From NCBI RefSeq assembly GCF_019112545.1, contig NW_025064895.1, positions 550,049-614,048 of the forward strand: a stretch of DNA of 64,000 nucleotides. Direction: 5' to 3'. Under the pieces are notes generated by a model. That model had not been told where the DNA came from. It ran no database searches and saw only the letters and a program-made list of their open reading frames with translations. This document shows positions 1 to 11,996 of this stretch, one piece after another; the stretch's first letter is position 1; the number at the start of each line of letters is the position of its first letter. The position numbers and the translations under genes were made by a program. This stretch comes from Guyanagaster necrorhizus (lineage: Eukaryota > Basidiomycota > Agaricomycetes > Agaricales > Physalacriaceae).

Positions 1-321
1 ACCTTTAATAAAACCCTTCTAATGCCTTTCATTGTGCTGGTCTTCTCTAATCAAGAATACCCACTACCACCACCCTCAGACTTAATCAATGACAAGAAAT
101 ATTATAAAATTGATTATATTCTAAGTCACAAACTGAGAAAAGTTAAAGTGAAGAGTGATGGGACAACCACAACTGTCAATTATTTGGTCAGTTGGAAGGG
201 CTACAGGCCAGAATCAAATCAATGGATCAATAAAAAATAGATAGATGCAGATGACACAATACACAACTATGAATTATCCCTAAATTAAGCCATCAGAATG
301 ATGGTCTTAACAAGAGAGTAA
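1..321 (+). pseudogene. Gypsy copy A, 3' end of pol with chromodomain
   Basis: This is the last part of a Ty3/gypsy polyprotein whose main body lies left of the window. The frame from 22 to 240 keeps the chromodomain signature YLVSWKGY followed by ESNQWI, and the sequence before it is the Pro-rich linker that follows the integrase C-terminal module in every copy here. Chromodomains of this class bind methylated histone H3 tails and guide integration into heterochromatin. A stop at 238-240 cuts the frame shortly before the family's natural end near 288. The 3' LTR follows directly. Confidence 0.85.
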
Positions 322-789
322 CATTATGATTTTTCTTTATTTTCTTTATCTTCTATTAGGAACTCCTATTTATGCTTAGTCAGAGCATCTAAACCAGAGT
401 GCTTAGGACTATGAGAGGAGCTTAGTCATCACAACAAGCAAATCTATCATTGTTCTCCAATGCAGCAACCAGTCCTTGACAATGCATAATCAACCTTTTG
501 TGTACAATAGTGATGCCCAAGGACAAAGAGCACAAGGACTCAACAAACATATAATAGAAAGTCTTATATTTAGTTCTACAATATACAGTATATAAAGAGG
601 CTCACTCTTGCTGATAACTCCAGCTTTGAGCTAAAGTTTATTCACATACCATTCTACTCTCAAGCCAATCTTAAGGCCTTGTCACATTATGATCTATATT
701 CACAATAGTGAACTCTGATGTTTCACTCAAAGTGTGAAGTGACATCAGTTTATCACATGTCTATGATTATGTGCAGCTTAGGTCTAATA
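322..789 (+). repeat. 3' LTR of gypsy copy A
   Basis: A 468-base LTR of the dominant gypsy family. It begins CATTATG where the family has TGTTATG, contains the TATTTATGCTTAGTCAG box found in all copies, a TATATAAAG box, the CAGCTTTGAGCTAAAG self-priming segment, and ends CTAATA where intact copies end CTAACA. The terminal changes are transitions. Sequence to its right is integrase of copy B in mid-frame, so A was inserted into B. The matching left duplication is outside the window. Confidence 0.85.
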
Positions 790-1784
790 TAGAGTTGACA
801 TCAGAAGGGTGGGCAAAAATCCTCTATGACAAGGTATACATAAAATATAGCATGTCACAAGTTGTTATTTCAGATTAGAGCCTACAATTCATCTCTAAGT
901 TCTTGAATGACTTATATTGACTTCTGAACATCTAACGCAATGTCTCTACCACATATCACTCATAAACTGATGATCAGACAGAGCCAGCAAACCAAGAGAT
1001 CAAAAAGTACCTCTGTATATTCATCAACTACTAATAGAATAACTGGATAAAATAGCTCATATTAGTTATGTTCCAGCATAATAATTGTGTCTACTCAGCC
1101 ACAGAAAAAACATCATTCTTTGTTAACTATGTTCACTATTGGAATATTGCATAAACAGAATGACTCTGTACTAGCATGCCTGCCTTCTCAGACTTTGCTG
1201 CAATAATGATGAAGATTCACAATGAAACTCACATGACTCTTAAAAAAACAGCTATATCTATGAAAACTCAATATGACAAATATTGCTGCTCTGCTCATCA
1301 ATATCTCATTAATGATAAGATTTGGCTCAACATGACTAACCTTCATCTCTCACACCCTAAACAGAAGTTGGCCAACAAATATATGAGACTATTCTTAGTT
1401 CTTACTAAAATTGGCTAATTAGCATATAAACTGCACCTCTCAGCTGGATGGTGGATTCATGATGTCTTTAATGAATCACTTCTCACATCTTACATTGCTC
1501 CTGTCTTTTTAAATTAAGAATGACCACTGCTGCCTGAACCTATCTTGATTGACAATGAGAAACACTACAAAGTCAACCAAGTACTCAATCACCACCTCTG
1601 CAAGATCTATGCTTATAGTGGAGAGAGTAGAATAATAGTCAACTATCTCATTAACTAGAAGGACTATAGACTAGAGTCTAACCAGTGGGTAAATGAACAC
1701 CATATGGATGTGGCAGATGCCATTCACAATTATGAGCTCTCTCTAAACTGATCCATCAGGATGATAGTCTTAAGGAGAGAGTAA
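790..1784 (+). pseudogene. Gypsy copy B: integrase core, C-terminal module and chromodomain
   Basis: The segment starts in mid-integrase (LTSEGWAKIL region) just after copy A's LTR. It runs through the catalytic core remnant, the C-terminal integrase part near 1170-1420 (DKIWLNMTNLHLSHPKQKL) and a chromodomain near 1540-1750 (VNYLINXKDY, ESNQWVN). Many in-frame stops are present, the second integrase Asp motif reads SDXSLQF, and the conserved Trp of the chromodomain WKGY motif is replaced by a stop. Not functional. Confidence 0.85.
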
Positions 1785-2241
1785 TATTACAGTTTTTCTA
1801 TTTTCTTTTTTGATTAACTCCTATTTATGCTTAGTCAGAGCACTTAAGACAGGCACTTAGGACTGTGAGACAGGCTTAGTCACTATAATAGACCAAGATA
1901 GTTATTGTCCTCCAATATGATGATGCTTTTTAATAATGGACAATACTCATTTGTAGACACTCATGATGCTTGAGGACAAGAAGTACCATAGCTTAGAAAT
2001 GCACAATTAGTAGGTATATATTTATCTCAAGAATGAATAGTATATAAATAGAATAGCTCTCACTGTATATCCTCAGCTTTGAGCTAAAGTTTATTCTTTA
2101 TCACTTCATCTCAAGCTGACTGTCTTTGGTCTTGAAGCATTAGATTAACAGACACATATAGTGAACTCTGACATAACTGTATGAACTCAATACAGCATCA
2201 GTTTATCATATGTTTAGATCACATGTGATTTGGGCTTAACA
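1785..2241 (+). repeat. 3' LTR of gypsy copy B
   Basis: A 457-base LTR of the same family. A purine run (AAGGAGAGAG) precedes it, the start reads TATTACAG for TGTTATGA, and it contains a TATATAAAT box and the AGCTTTGAGCTAAAG self-priming segment. It ends TTGGGCTTAACA at 2241. The base pattern agrees with the other LTRs except for transitions. Confidence 0.85.
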
Positions 2242-2690
2242 ATAGAGTGGAGCTGAAGTAAGCACAAAATATAGATGGCTATCTAAGTTGATATTCAAAC
2301 TGAGTAGTTACAGTGATTGTATATAGTTTATATACTAATAGTAGTTAATTCTGGGTCAGAGTCCATTGGGTTTCAGTGTTAATTGTTTGCTACTATATTC
2401 AGAGTATAGATACTATGATGTGAAATACAAATGTGAAATAGTAATAGTAAAATGAAATTAGTAGGTAGAGAGAAGCTGCATATGGATTCTGGTAGAGCTT
2501 GGTGATTAAATTCATAGTTGGTTGTGGTCACATAGGAGCTGGCAGCATATATGTAACAGTATTCTCTCTTTAGTGTTCTTGCTCTCAAGAGCACAGATTC
2601 TGATGTCTGTTGGAGAGATACATAATGGAAAAATTTATACTTTATGGGAGTTTTCTTTTCAGATTCCAACCACCATTATCAGCCTTTTTG
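2242..2690. other. AT-rich stretch with no recognisable feature
   Basis: Between the LTR of copy B and the start of the relic gene I see no LTR, no retrotransposon frame and no RNA gene. Short open frames exist on both strands (for example 2379-2669 minus) but have no recognisable motif and overlap each other. It may hold the 5' part or promoter of the relic gene to its right. Confidence 0.4.
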
Positions 2691-4024
2691 TACAATGTCA
2701 CTCTCTATTATCTATCATCATTTGAAAACTCTGAAGTCTTTGGTATAGGAGTCTACTCTGAATGGCCTTCAAGAGGCCAAAGAATTGTTTTATTTAGAGC
2801 ATCAAACTGTGAAGGATGAATATATAGAGGCTATAGAGGCCCATTTGGATTAGAAGAGAGAGCAGGAGAGAAAGGAGAAGACTGAGGTGGATCAGATAGT
2901 CTATGCAGTAAGAAAAAGGAGGCAACAGAAAGAACTGAAGAAGAAGAGGGAGGAGATCTAGTTGGCTGCAGAGAAGTGGGTGAAAGAGATGGAGGAGATA
3001 GCAGAGGTAGTAGCTTAACAGAAAGCTGCAGAGAAGAAAGCTGCAGTGAGAACAGCAGCTGCCATAGAGGTGGAGTAGACAGGGCTGATAATAGAGGATG
3101 GATTGCAGATGATCTCTGGGAAGACTGCTGATTTCAGATTGCATCAAGTTTTAGCAGCTTGCTTCAGGCCTAGACTTGGACTTTATTTCAAAAAAGTGAC
3201 TGATTATACACTATCAAAATCTGAGGATAGAGCAAACCAGGAAACTGAGGGAGATAATGAGTTGAAGGAATCTGAGAGGTCTCTGGAGTGGAGAAAGAGA
3301 GTGCAAGAGGAAAAGATGAAGACAGCAGGTCTAGTATCAAAGGATGAAAAGCAGAAGTTTAAGTTTTGCAGCATAGTGGGTGACAGTGAGATAGAGACAG
3401 TGGCTAGCCTCAAGAAGAGAGTGAAGTTAGAGATAGCAGGGCTGGCAGAGGGTGAGGAGGAGTTAAGTGGTGAAAGTAAGTGTCTTCTTGTTTCTGATTG
3501 GTTCTGATTTAGTTTTATTTCCAGAAAGTTGCATATGTTGTCAATAAGATGGCATCTATTATTATGCATACCCAGCAACCAAAGGCACTGGTTGTAAGCA
3601 GACTTGTGCTCATTGTAAGATCAAAAAGACTGCCTGTTTGTTTAACAAGAATGTCACTGCAAGTGAGGTGATTAGTAATATGGAGGTCTCTGCTGGCCTT
3701 TACCAACTTTCAAAATTAATATGCAAATTGATATGTTATATAGATGAGTTGGCAGATGAGGTTGCAGATGTTCATAGTACTCTAGTGGATCTCCAGAATG
3801 ATTATGGGTCAGATGATATGTTGTCTCCTTCAGAGTTATTTTTAGAGTCTTAGTTGGAGGTGTAGAGAGAGGCCTGCCTGATCTTTAAGAATGAAAAAGA
3901 TCAGAAGATGGAGGACTTATAGGCTGTAATACTGAAGAGGCTGGACAAGGATGTAGAGGAGTTGAGAAAACAAGGAAAAGGCTTAGATTCTGATGCAGGT
4001 CCCTCAGGTGTCAAACCCTTGTAA
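2691..4024 (+). pseudogene. Relic of a Cys-rich, coiled-coil host-type gene with one intron
   Basis: One plus-strand frame runs from about 2700 to 3475, is interrupted by a 49-base GT-AG intron, and continues in frame to a stop at 4022-4024. Exon 1 is rich in Lys, Glu, Arg and Gln and looks like a long coiled coil. Exon 2 opens with Cys motifs (CICCQ, then GCKQTCAHCKIKKTAC), resembling the zinc-binding Cys patterns of large, poorly described Agaricomycete families; the C-terminal part is acidic. In-frame stops occur in both exons (for example after CICCQ and near 3853), so it is dead. The start codon is not identified. Function unknown; the Cys motif suggests metal binding. Not a retrotransposon gene that I recognise. 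Confidence 0.6.
3476..3524 (+). other. Spliceosomal intron in the relic gene
   Basis: A 49-base GTAAGTG...TTTCCAG segment with a CTGAT branch-like sequence. Removing it joins the exon 1 frame (ending SGE) to the frame that encodes CICCQ and the following Cys motif and that reaches the stop at 4022. Without removal the exon 1 frame stops at 3505-3507. Frame restoration is good evidence that this was a real intron; the length is typical of basidiomycetes. Confidence 0.7.
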
Positions 4025-4138
4025 TTATAGAAAAAGAAAAAAAATTTTACATGAAATGTATATAGAAAGTGTCAGGATAGACAAAATATAAATACAAGAT
4101 TTGACTTTGAAAATTGTAAAAAGAGTGATTGAAATAGT

Positions 4139-4402
4139 AACCTGCTATCTCTATCTCCCAACTTAATTGATGATGAAGAACATTATGAAATTGATCAAGT
4201 TCTGAACCACTGCCTTCATAAAATTTATACATATAGAGGCAGAATGATGATAATTATCAATTATCTTATCAGTTGGAAGAGGTATAGCCCAAAATCTAAT
4301 CAATAGGTCAATAAAAGGCAGATGGTGGCTGATGATATAATAAAAGACTATAAATTATTCCTAAATTAAACCATCAGAATGATAGTCTTAAGAAGAAGGT
4401 AA
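4139..4402 (+). pseudogene. Gypsy chromodomain fragment (copy C)
   Basis: A 5'-truncated gypsy 3' end. It carries LIDDEEHYEIDQVLNH, the chromodomain core INYLISWKRY and SNQXVNK, and the family's final residues before the LTR. Nothing of the integrase remains on its left; 4025-4138 is unassigned. It abuts the LTR at 4403, which also serves as 5' LTR of copy D. Confidence 0.8.
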
Positions 4403-4860
4403 TGTTATGATTTTTCTATTTTTTTATTTATTTTAACTCCTATTTATACTTAGTCAGAGCACTTAAGTCAGCACTTAGGACCATAGGACAGGCTTAGTCA
4501 TCACAACAAGCCAATCCATCACTGTCCTCCAATATAGCAACCAACTCTCAACAATGCATAATGGCTTTTTGTAGACAGTAGCAATATTAAAGGATAATAG
4601 GCACAAAGACCAGAACAAGTATAATAGACAGTAGTATATTTATCTTGACTAATAAATAGTATATAAGTTACCTCACTCTCACTGGTATAACCCTAGCTTT
4701 GAGCTAAAGTTTATTCTATACCATCTTCTCTTGAGCTAATACCTTGGATCTTGAAGCACTTGATCAACAGATACCCATAGTGGACTTTGACATGACTGTA
4801 TAAACTTGATACAATATCAATTTATTATATGTTCTGATCACATGCCAATTGAGTCTAACA
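4403..4860 (+). repeat. Gypsy LTR shared by C (3') and D (5')
   Basis: A 458-base LTR starting TGTTATGATTTTTC and ending GAGTCTAACA. TATATAAG lies at 4660-4667 and the self-priming segment AGCTTTGAGCTAA at 4695-4707. The left flank is a chromodomain, as for a 3' LTR, and the right flank is the primer site, as for a 5' LTR. Confidence 0.88.
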
Positions 4861-4861
4861 A

Positions 4862-4874
4862 TTAGCTTGAAGCT
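4862..4874 (+). promoter_or_regulatory. Self-priming primer-binding site, copy D
   Basis: TTAGCTTGAAGCT begins two bases after the LTR. Its reverse complement AGCTTCAAGCTAA differs from the segment at 4695-4707 in D's own LTR by two transitions, both at the former TCGA core. There is no TGG-type tRNA complement at the LTR edge. Confidence 0.65.
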
Positions 4875-4917
4875 TCTGCTTCTCTTTCCTTATGCACAAT
4901 AAGCATGGAGAAAACTG

Positions 4918-7900
4918 AATGCCACTATTGAATTGAACATCTCATCTCTAAATCTTATAGATGACTTTTTTAAGCTTTTAGCTTTTATTATCAGAATGCT
5001 TCTAGGCTTGTTGGCAATCATACAGCTTTATCAAAGATAACAATCAGTCACAGCTTAGATAGTCAGGCACTATCAAGCTTTTCAACAAGTATGATAGATT
5101 TTACAAAATGTCACACTCAACCTCCTCTTTCATGATATCCCTGCCTCTGTCTGAGTCCTTTTCCAGCCCCCAATTGGACTCCAACCCAAAGCCAGATCTA
5201 GTGGCTCACATTCAAAGGACATTCAGGAGAAAGAAAGATACTAATATTCTCTTTGACCCCAATGAACAGTTAGCAGAAACAACAATGATCATCTCATAGG
5301 ATTCAGAAACTCATAGATCCCACCTCCCATCTCAGACCATAAAGACAAGGATCTCTCTGAGGGTTTCTTTGATGATGAACTGTCTTCTGACTCTTCTATT
5401 ACTCTGAGAGAACCTGGCATTAGAGACCATGATCAAGACTCCCTCAATGCTTCTCAGGTGGCTTCAAGACTCTGAAGCATTTCATCAAAACTCAGGTCAT
5501 GACTCACTCTATGCCACACCAGCCAAAAGTCTTGCCTCATTGGTTTACACCAACTATAGTAGTCATAGGACCACCAATCTCTGATCAAATGATGAGAAGC
5601 TGCATAAGCTATGGGGGGACAGACTTACAGCTGGAATTGATGAGAGTGAAAGGCTTCATGTCCAGCTCATCCCAGGAGGAGGCTCCCAAAATAATCATAC
5701 AAACAGACAGATAGACAATGATTCCACTGCTGTTATGTTGGAGGCAGCTGACCAAGCTTTTGCTCAGTATAAAGAAAAAAGATATAATCAGCAGTGATGC
5801 TGACAGTAGCACCAACTAGAAGCAACTATCTGGAAGTCTAGCTCCTCCTTCTAGTATAGATAAGAAACTCCAGACTCCCTATTTAGAGAGCTCAGCACTC
5901 CAGCATGAAGTGAGACTGACTCTTAGGCAGGATCAGCCAAGGCTGTCACCACCAGTGAAGCTGTCTGGTGCATCTCTTATCTTTCTTATCTCCAAACTGA
6001 CAGCATCACCAGTACTGATACTATCTCCTCCCATGCTGAATCTGTACTTGATGTCTATGGACTTTAAGTCTCTGGCAACACTCAAGTCTCTGATCACAGC
6101 CTCTAGCAATTTCTGAGAGAAAAAGTTGCAGCACTCTTTCTTAACCTCTGCTATTATAAAAACTTCTGCATCTATTGCTGAGAACTGGAGGAACACAGAG
6201 CATGCAGTGGCCATCAAGGAGACATTGAGGTCAGTGCTGGTCAATCTATTGATCAGCCTTCTTCTCGAACCATCAACAATCAAGCTGAGCTAAGTACACA
6301 AATCAATAATCAGTTCACCAGCCACCATCAAAGCCTCTATCCATCCATTTATGATCAGCCTGAGAGCTCTCTTGATAAGAACAGTGAGGACATGGAGCAA
6401 TGAGAGTGAAGATGAGGAGGACAATGAGGAAGGCTTCTATAGGCTGGAGAAGTTCCTAAAATATGCAAATAATGAAACAGATAAAGAAACATTAGAGAAG
6501 AAAATACAATAAAGAAGAGAAAAGGAGTATCAGGACTTGTATAAAGAAGAGATAACATTCCTATAGCAGGATGCTAAATGGTTAGCATCAAATATGGGAC
6601 AGAAGTATATTTATGCAGAACAGCAGGATATTTTATAATATTCTGCCACTAAATATACTATTTCTATCTATAACAGAAGACATCTTAAAGATCAACTTAG
6701 CAACTTGCTGAAATACAAGTCCAAGTTTGATATTCAGCTAATGCTGTAGACCCTATCTACAGTCCTAAAATGTGCCATCTACATAGCACTATCAATCCAA
6801 ACCATAACAAGTTAATATTTATACTCAATTCTCTCAGTCCAAACATTGGCATCTTGGCTTTCCTGATCCTAACTACAACCAACCATCTGACCTGCTAAAT
6901 TCTGAAATCTATAGACTGGCAAGAGAAGCTGACTCCTTTGTAGGCAACTGCCACTAGATGAGGCTGAGGATAGTAGCAAAGAACCAGTCAAGAATGATTC
7001 TAAAGCTATCTGATTAGGATTCACCATGCAAAATAGAGTAATAGTATAGAAGGAGGCAGAGCCTATGAGAAGCCTCATTGCAGATGATCATTCTCTTCAT
7101 TCATTCCTCAGACTGCCAACCAAGTGATGATGTCTGCTCTTTGACCAATGGCTAAACCCAATGGGAGCATTACCTGAAAATGCCATTATTTTACAATGTT
7201 GACCTGACTTATTAAAGAAGCTCCACCCTTTTAAGGAGGCTTCTGATGATATTGATCAAATTCCTCATTGGTTGTAAACAATATTTCAAGGTCTATTGCA
7301 TTCCTCAAAACCAACATGAATTGCATTGCTTTTGCCTTCTCTTACCTTGAAGACAATGCAAAGACTTGATGGATTTTAGTCTCCCCAAACTTCTTCTTCT
7401 CCATCTAGCAGCATTATCAATTACCATTATGGTCAGTCTTCAAACAAATTCATTGATCTGGCAATACAGAAAGTACACAAATCAAAGATCAAGAAGTATA
7501 AGATGAGTAACAAATTGGCCACCAAATACTTTGATGAGCTAGAGCAGCTCACAAAGCTTGCTAGTATCTGAGATAATATTGATAATGATGGACACATGAT
7601 TGAAGCACTTAAATGGGGTGCTCCACTGTCCTACATTAGAATGAACATTCTGAAGAGCTACAATACCTGGAAGAAAAGAGTCATCAAAATGTATAAGAAG
7701 CAGCAACACCAGAATGCAGAGCAGTCAAACCTGCAAGAATATCATAAACCAACTCAGCCAACAAACTTGAAGCCCAGAAATCAAATCAGCACCAGTAAAT
7801 CCAGCACAATTACTAGTAATTCCACATACAGAATCCAGAAGACCAGAACTGATACCACATACACCAGAGCCAGAAAACTGATGGATATTGACCATCTTAG

Positions 7901-8075
7901 GAAAAAAGAGAAATGTTTCAATTATAGACAGAAGGGCCACATGTCATGAGACTGCCTGAAGAAGAAGTGTATGCATGATGATATGTGAGCACAGATTGCA
8001 GAGCTGCAGAAAGAAGCAGAAGAGCTTAGCACAGACATAAAGATTGAGAAGGTAAAAGATGAGGCTGACTAGTGA
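4918..8075 (+). pseudogene. Gypsy copy D: ORF A and gag relics
   Basis: The region holds the degraded upstream ORF A (hydrophobic stretch FIIRMLLGLLAIIQLY near 4990-5030, then HYQAFQQV) and gag. A gag start candidate ATG at 6033 matches those of F, O and P. The capsid-like part lies near 7200-7700 (PFKEASDDIDQI, YFDELEQLTKL). The CCHC knuckle near 7914 reads CFNYRQKGHMS-stop-DC, so the second Cys has become Tyr. Gag ends at the conserved stop at 8073-8075. Several frames are open only in pieces, by substitutions. Confidence 0.8.
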
Positions 8076-9263
8076 GCAATTCCACTAGGTTGGCCAAAAG
8101 ATTTTACAGTGTGCAACAAACAGCTGCTGGGCAGACTGATAGTACTTCTATAGTTACCTCTATATCTAAATTATGTGTGCATTTGAATATACTCAAATCC
8201 CCTATTATTGTGCATACCACTAAAGAATTGCCTATAACAAAAGCTCAACTGTCTATGGGCTAAACAGAGGGAGAGACTTCCATCAGATGGCTCAAGCCAT
8301 TCAATATTGAATAGACCTGGAGGGCCATCAAAAATGCTAGAATAGAAGAGGAAGCTAAAGCTATACTCAAAAATTGGATATACAAGACTAGAGCTAAGGA
8401 AGTGATTAATAAGATAGTAGAAAGAATGCAGCAAGCTGAGTGATGCTGAGTCTTAGAATGGCTCAACAAACTCCACAGACCCTGGAGGTATATTCAACAA
8501 ACTAAGACTCTGGGATGGGACTTGACCATCAAGGCTCAAATTAAGATGCTTACCAATTGATCCAAATATGTGGTAACAGCCCTGATCAACAGTGGTTGTA
8601 CTAGAAGTTCCATCAATCATGCTTTCATCAACAAGCACAATCTTTCCACCAGAGCCACAGCTACACCCATTCCAGTATATAATGCTGATAAAACTAAGAA
8701 CCAAGCTGGTTCAATAACTGAATTCATCAAACTTCACCTAACCATCAGTGATCACTCCAAATGAATTGACTTAGCAGTCACTGACATGGAAACCAAAGAG
8801 GTGTTTCTAAATCATGATTGGCTCATCCAGCATAACTCTTTAGTCAACTGGAAGATTGGATGGATCACTTTTGCATGCTGCAAATGTCAAAAAATTCTCT
8901 TTGAATTACCTAATAAAGATCTCAAAGATAGATGAGATAAAGAGATGGAGGATAGTGAGATGATTCTTGCTGTCAACATGCAATAGGCACTGCACATCAG
9001 AGCCATGTATCATGCTAACAATCTGGTAGCCAAGGCCAATGTTAATAAGAAGAAAACATTTAAAGAAATAGTTTCAGAGTGGGCTCAGAACTATTAGGAT
9101 CTATTTGAAAAGGAAAGTTTTGATGAACTGTCAGAACTAAAACCTTAGAATCATACCATTGAACTTGTTTCAAATATAAATGCAAACCTTGATTGCAAAA
9201 CTTATCCCTCAGCAATAATAAGCAATAAGAACTTGACAAATTCTTAAATAAAAACCTTTTCAG
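8072..9263 (+). pseudogene. Gypsy copy D: pol part 1 (protease, start of RT)
   Basis: Pol is in the -1 frame relative to gag and overlaps the gag stop. After a variable linker the aspartic protease appears at about 8560-8850 with ALINSGCT, so the catalytic Asp of DSG is Asn here, followed by YNADKTKNQAGSITEF and a remnant of the LGHDWL motif. The linker ahead of RT (ELXELKP, NANLDCKTYP) follows. The frame is cut at 9263 by a solo LTR and resumes at 9740. Confidence 0.8.
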
Positions 9264-9734
9264 TATTATGATTTTTTTATTTTTCTTTTTATTCTTTTGT
9301 GATAACCCCTATTTATTGCTTAGTCAGAGCACCTATACCAGTGCTTAAGATCATGAGACTGGCTTAGTCAGCACAACAAGCCTAGTCAGTCATTGTCTTC
9401 CAATACAACAGGTATTGTCTGATAATGCACAATGACACTATTGTAGACAGTAATAATGCTCAAGGATGATGAGCATAATAACCACAAGAGACACAATTAG
9501 GAATAGTATTTATAGCAATACTGACTATTTGTATATAAGTAGAACAGCTCTCACTAGTGTAATCCCAGCTTCAAGCTAAAGTTTATCTTCATACCATCTT
9601 ACTCTCAAGCTAATTCTAAGGCCTTGCTGCATATCAATTAATAATCACACAAGTGGACTCTGACATTTCACTCAAAGTGCAAAGTGACATCAGTTTATCA
9701 TGTGCCTATAATCACATGCAATTTGGATCTAACA
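9264..9734 (+). mobile_element. Solo gypsy LTR inside copy D (TSD TTCAG)
   Basis: A 471-base plus-strand LTR starting TATTATGA (for TGTTATGA) and ending GGATCTAACA. It is flanked by perfect five-base duplications TTCAG at 9259-9263 and 9735-9739. Deleting the LTR and one copy of the duplication rejoins the RT linker of D, as seen by comparison with copy F near 45180-45200. A solo LTR is the usual product of LTR-LTR recombination. Confidence 0.9.
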
Positions 9735-9739
9735 TTCAG

Positions 9740-11534
9740 CAGATAAATCAGGCTATCAAAGTTTCTGATGGCCTTCTTCTTCTTCTTTGTCAAAAAGAAG
9801 GATAGCAAACTTTGATCTGTATAAGACTATCAGAAGCTAAATAAGATGATGATCAAGAATCATTATCCACTTTCTCTAATCTCAGAATTAATAGACAAAC
9901 TATGGAGGGTCAAATACTACACCAAACTGGACATTTGATGGAGATACAACAATGTATGAATTAAGAAGGGTGATGAATAAAAAGCAGCCTTCTGAACTAA
10001 CTGAGGGTTGTTCAAGCCCACAGTAATATTTTTCAGGTTGATCAATTCACCAGCTACCTTCCAGTAGATGATGAACAACATTTTCAAGAATCTCATCTCC
10101 ACTGGAAAGGTTACAATTTACTTGAATGATATACTCATCATGTCCAGAGATCAGAATGAACATTGATGACTAGTTTGTCAGGTACTCAAACTCATAAAGA
10201 AGTACAAGCTTTTTCTCAAAGCAGAGAAGTGTGAGTTCAAAGTACTGGAAACAGAGTACCTGGGAGTGATAATCAGTGAAGGAAGCATATAGATGGATCC
10301 TGTCAAAGTAGCCAGAGTAACCAAGTGGCCAACACTGACTAAAAAGAAGAAACTCCAATTCTTCTTAGGATTCACCAACTTTTACTGATATTTTATCTGA
10401 GACTATAGCAAGACAGTCTGACCAATGACACAGTTAATGAAGAATGCCTCATGGGATTGAAGACACTCTCAGCAACAAGCATTCAATGACCTGAAGTGAC
10501 AACTCACAGAGAATATTATCCTAACAATCCTGACATAAGATGAAAAGTTCTGAATAGAAGCTGATTCAAGCAAAGAAGCAATTGGTGCCATACTCTCTCA
10601 GAAACAGAAGAGAAGATGATGACCAGTGGTATTTCTTTCAAAGGCACTCACTGTCACTGAGTGAAACTATGAGATTTATAATAAGGAACTTCTTGCTATA
10701 ATACTTATCTTGGAGGAGTGGCACTACTATTTGATCAGAGCAGTCCAGATCTTCAAAGTTTGGACAGATCATCAGAACCTTTGATACTTCTGACAGCCAC
10801 AGAAACTTAACTGGTGACAAGCCTGCTGAATGACTGAACTATCCCAATATGAATACATCCTTCATCATAAAGCCAGAGTCACCAATAGAAAAGCAGATCT
10901 GCTCAGTCGATGGGCAGACCACAACCAAGAGGAAGAATATAACAAAGAGATAATCCTATTAAAACCTGAATATTTCAGGGCAATGATAATGTCCATAGAG
11001 AAGGAGATCTATGAATAGATCAAAAGCATTATAAGAAACAGTAGCAAGTGAGACCAACACATAGCCTCATCCTTGAACCACAAGTGAGGAATGATAAAGA
11101 AGAGTGGGATGATCCATTATGATGAATGGATCTACATTTCATGAGATCAACAACTTTGGGGGAGAAATCATCACCATATATCATAACTATGCAATAGCAG
11201 AACATCTGAGAATTGCCAAAACCAAGAAATTGGTGCTGCAAAAATACTGATGGCCAAAGATGAACTAAGATATTGAATGATATATAAAGGGATACAAAAT
11301 CTGCCAATGAGAGAAGTCATTCACACAACCATAGGCAGCACCACTTCATTCAAATGAGATTCCTCAATCACCATGGATCCACATCTTGGTGGATATAGTT
11401 ACCAGATTATCTGAATGCAATAGTTATGATGTAATCATCATCATTGTGGATTGATTCTCAAAAGCAATCATTCTAATCACATGCTCAATAGCGCTGACAT
11501 CAGAGAGATGGGCAAAAAACCTATATGATGAGAT
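9740..11534 (+). pseudogene. Gypsy copy D: pol part 2 (RT, RNase H, start of integrase)
   Basis: RT resumes with [18 protein letters not shown] sequence; its catalytic box near 10120 reads YLNDILIMS, so the first catalytic Asp of YLDD is Asn. RNase H spans about 10540-10900 (IEADSSKEAIGAILSQ, WTDHQNL). The H2C2 zinc motif and the start of the integrase core (LVDIVT, then LTSERWAKNLYDEI) follow. The sequence stops at 11534 where copy E was inserted; the missing integrase end was not found elsewhere in the window. Many TGA and TAG stops. Confidence 0.85.
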
Positions 11535-11996
11535 TGTTAAGCCCAAGTGACATATGATCTAAACACATAATAAACAGACACTATATTGCCTTCATACAGT
11601 CACATCTGAGTTCATTATATGTGTTCATATGGCTTTATGTCTCAAGGCCATTATAACTTAGACTTGAGATAAAATAGTAGATGAATAAACTTTAGCTTGA
11701 AGCTGGAGTTATACCAGCAAGAGCTATCCTACTTATATACAGTTCATCTGTAGCAATATAAATACTACTACCTATTGTGTTTTTTGTAGTCTTTGTGCCT
11801 TTTGTTCTTGAGCATTGTTACTATCTACAAAAGTCTTATTGTGCATCATCAGATAACACTGTTGCATCAAATGACAATGACTGACTGGACATATTATGAT
11901 GACTAAGCCAGTCTCACAGTCTTAAGCACTGGTCTAAATGCTCTGACTAAGCATAAATAAGCATTAATGCAAAAGAATAAAGGAAAAATCATGACA
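11535..11996 (-). repeat. 3' LTR of gypsy copy E (minus strand)
   Basis: A 462-base LTR in reverse orientation, from TGTTAAGCCCAAG at its left edge to GAAAAATCATGACA at its right edge. It carries TTTAGCTTGAAGCTGG, the reverse of the self-priming segment, and the reversed CTGACTAAGCATAAATA box. The purine tract of E (reversed CCCCCTTCTTAAG) adjoins at 11997. The left target sequence is GAGAT (11530-11534); its partner on the far side of E is not seen. Confidence 0.88.

Noticed and set aside
2379..2669. Minus-strand 96-codon frame
   Set aside because: No motif, overlaps plus-strand frames of similar length, and lies in AT-rich sequence.
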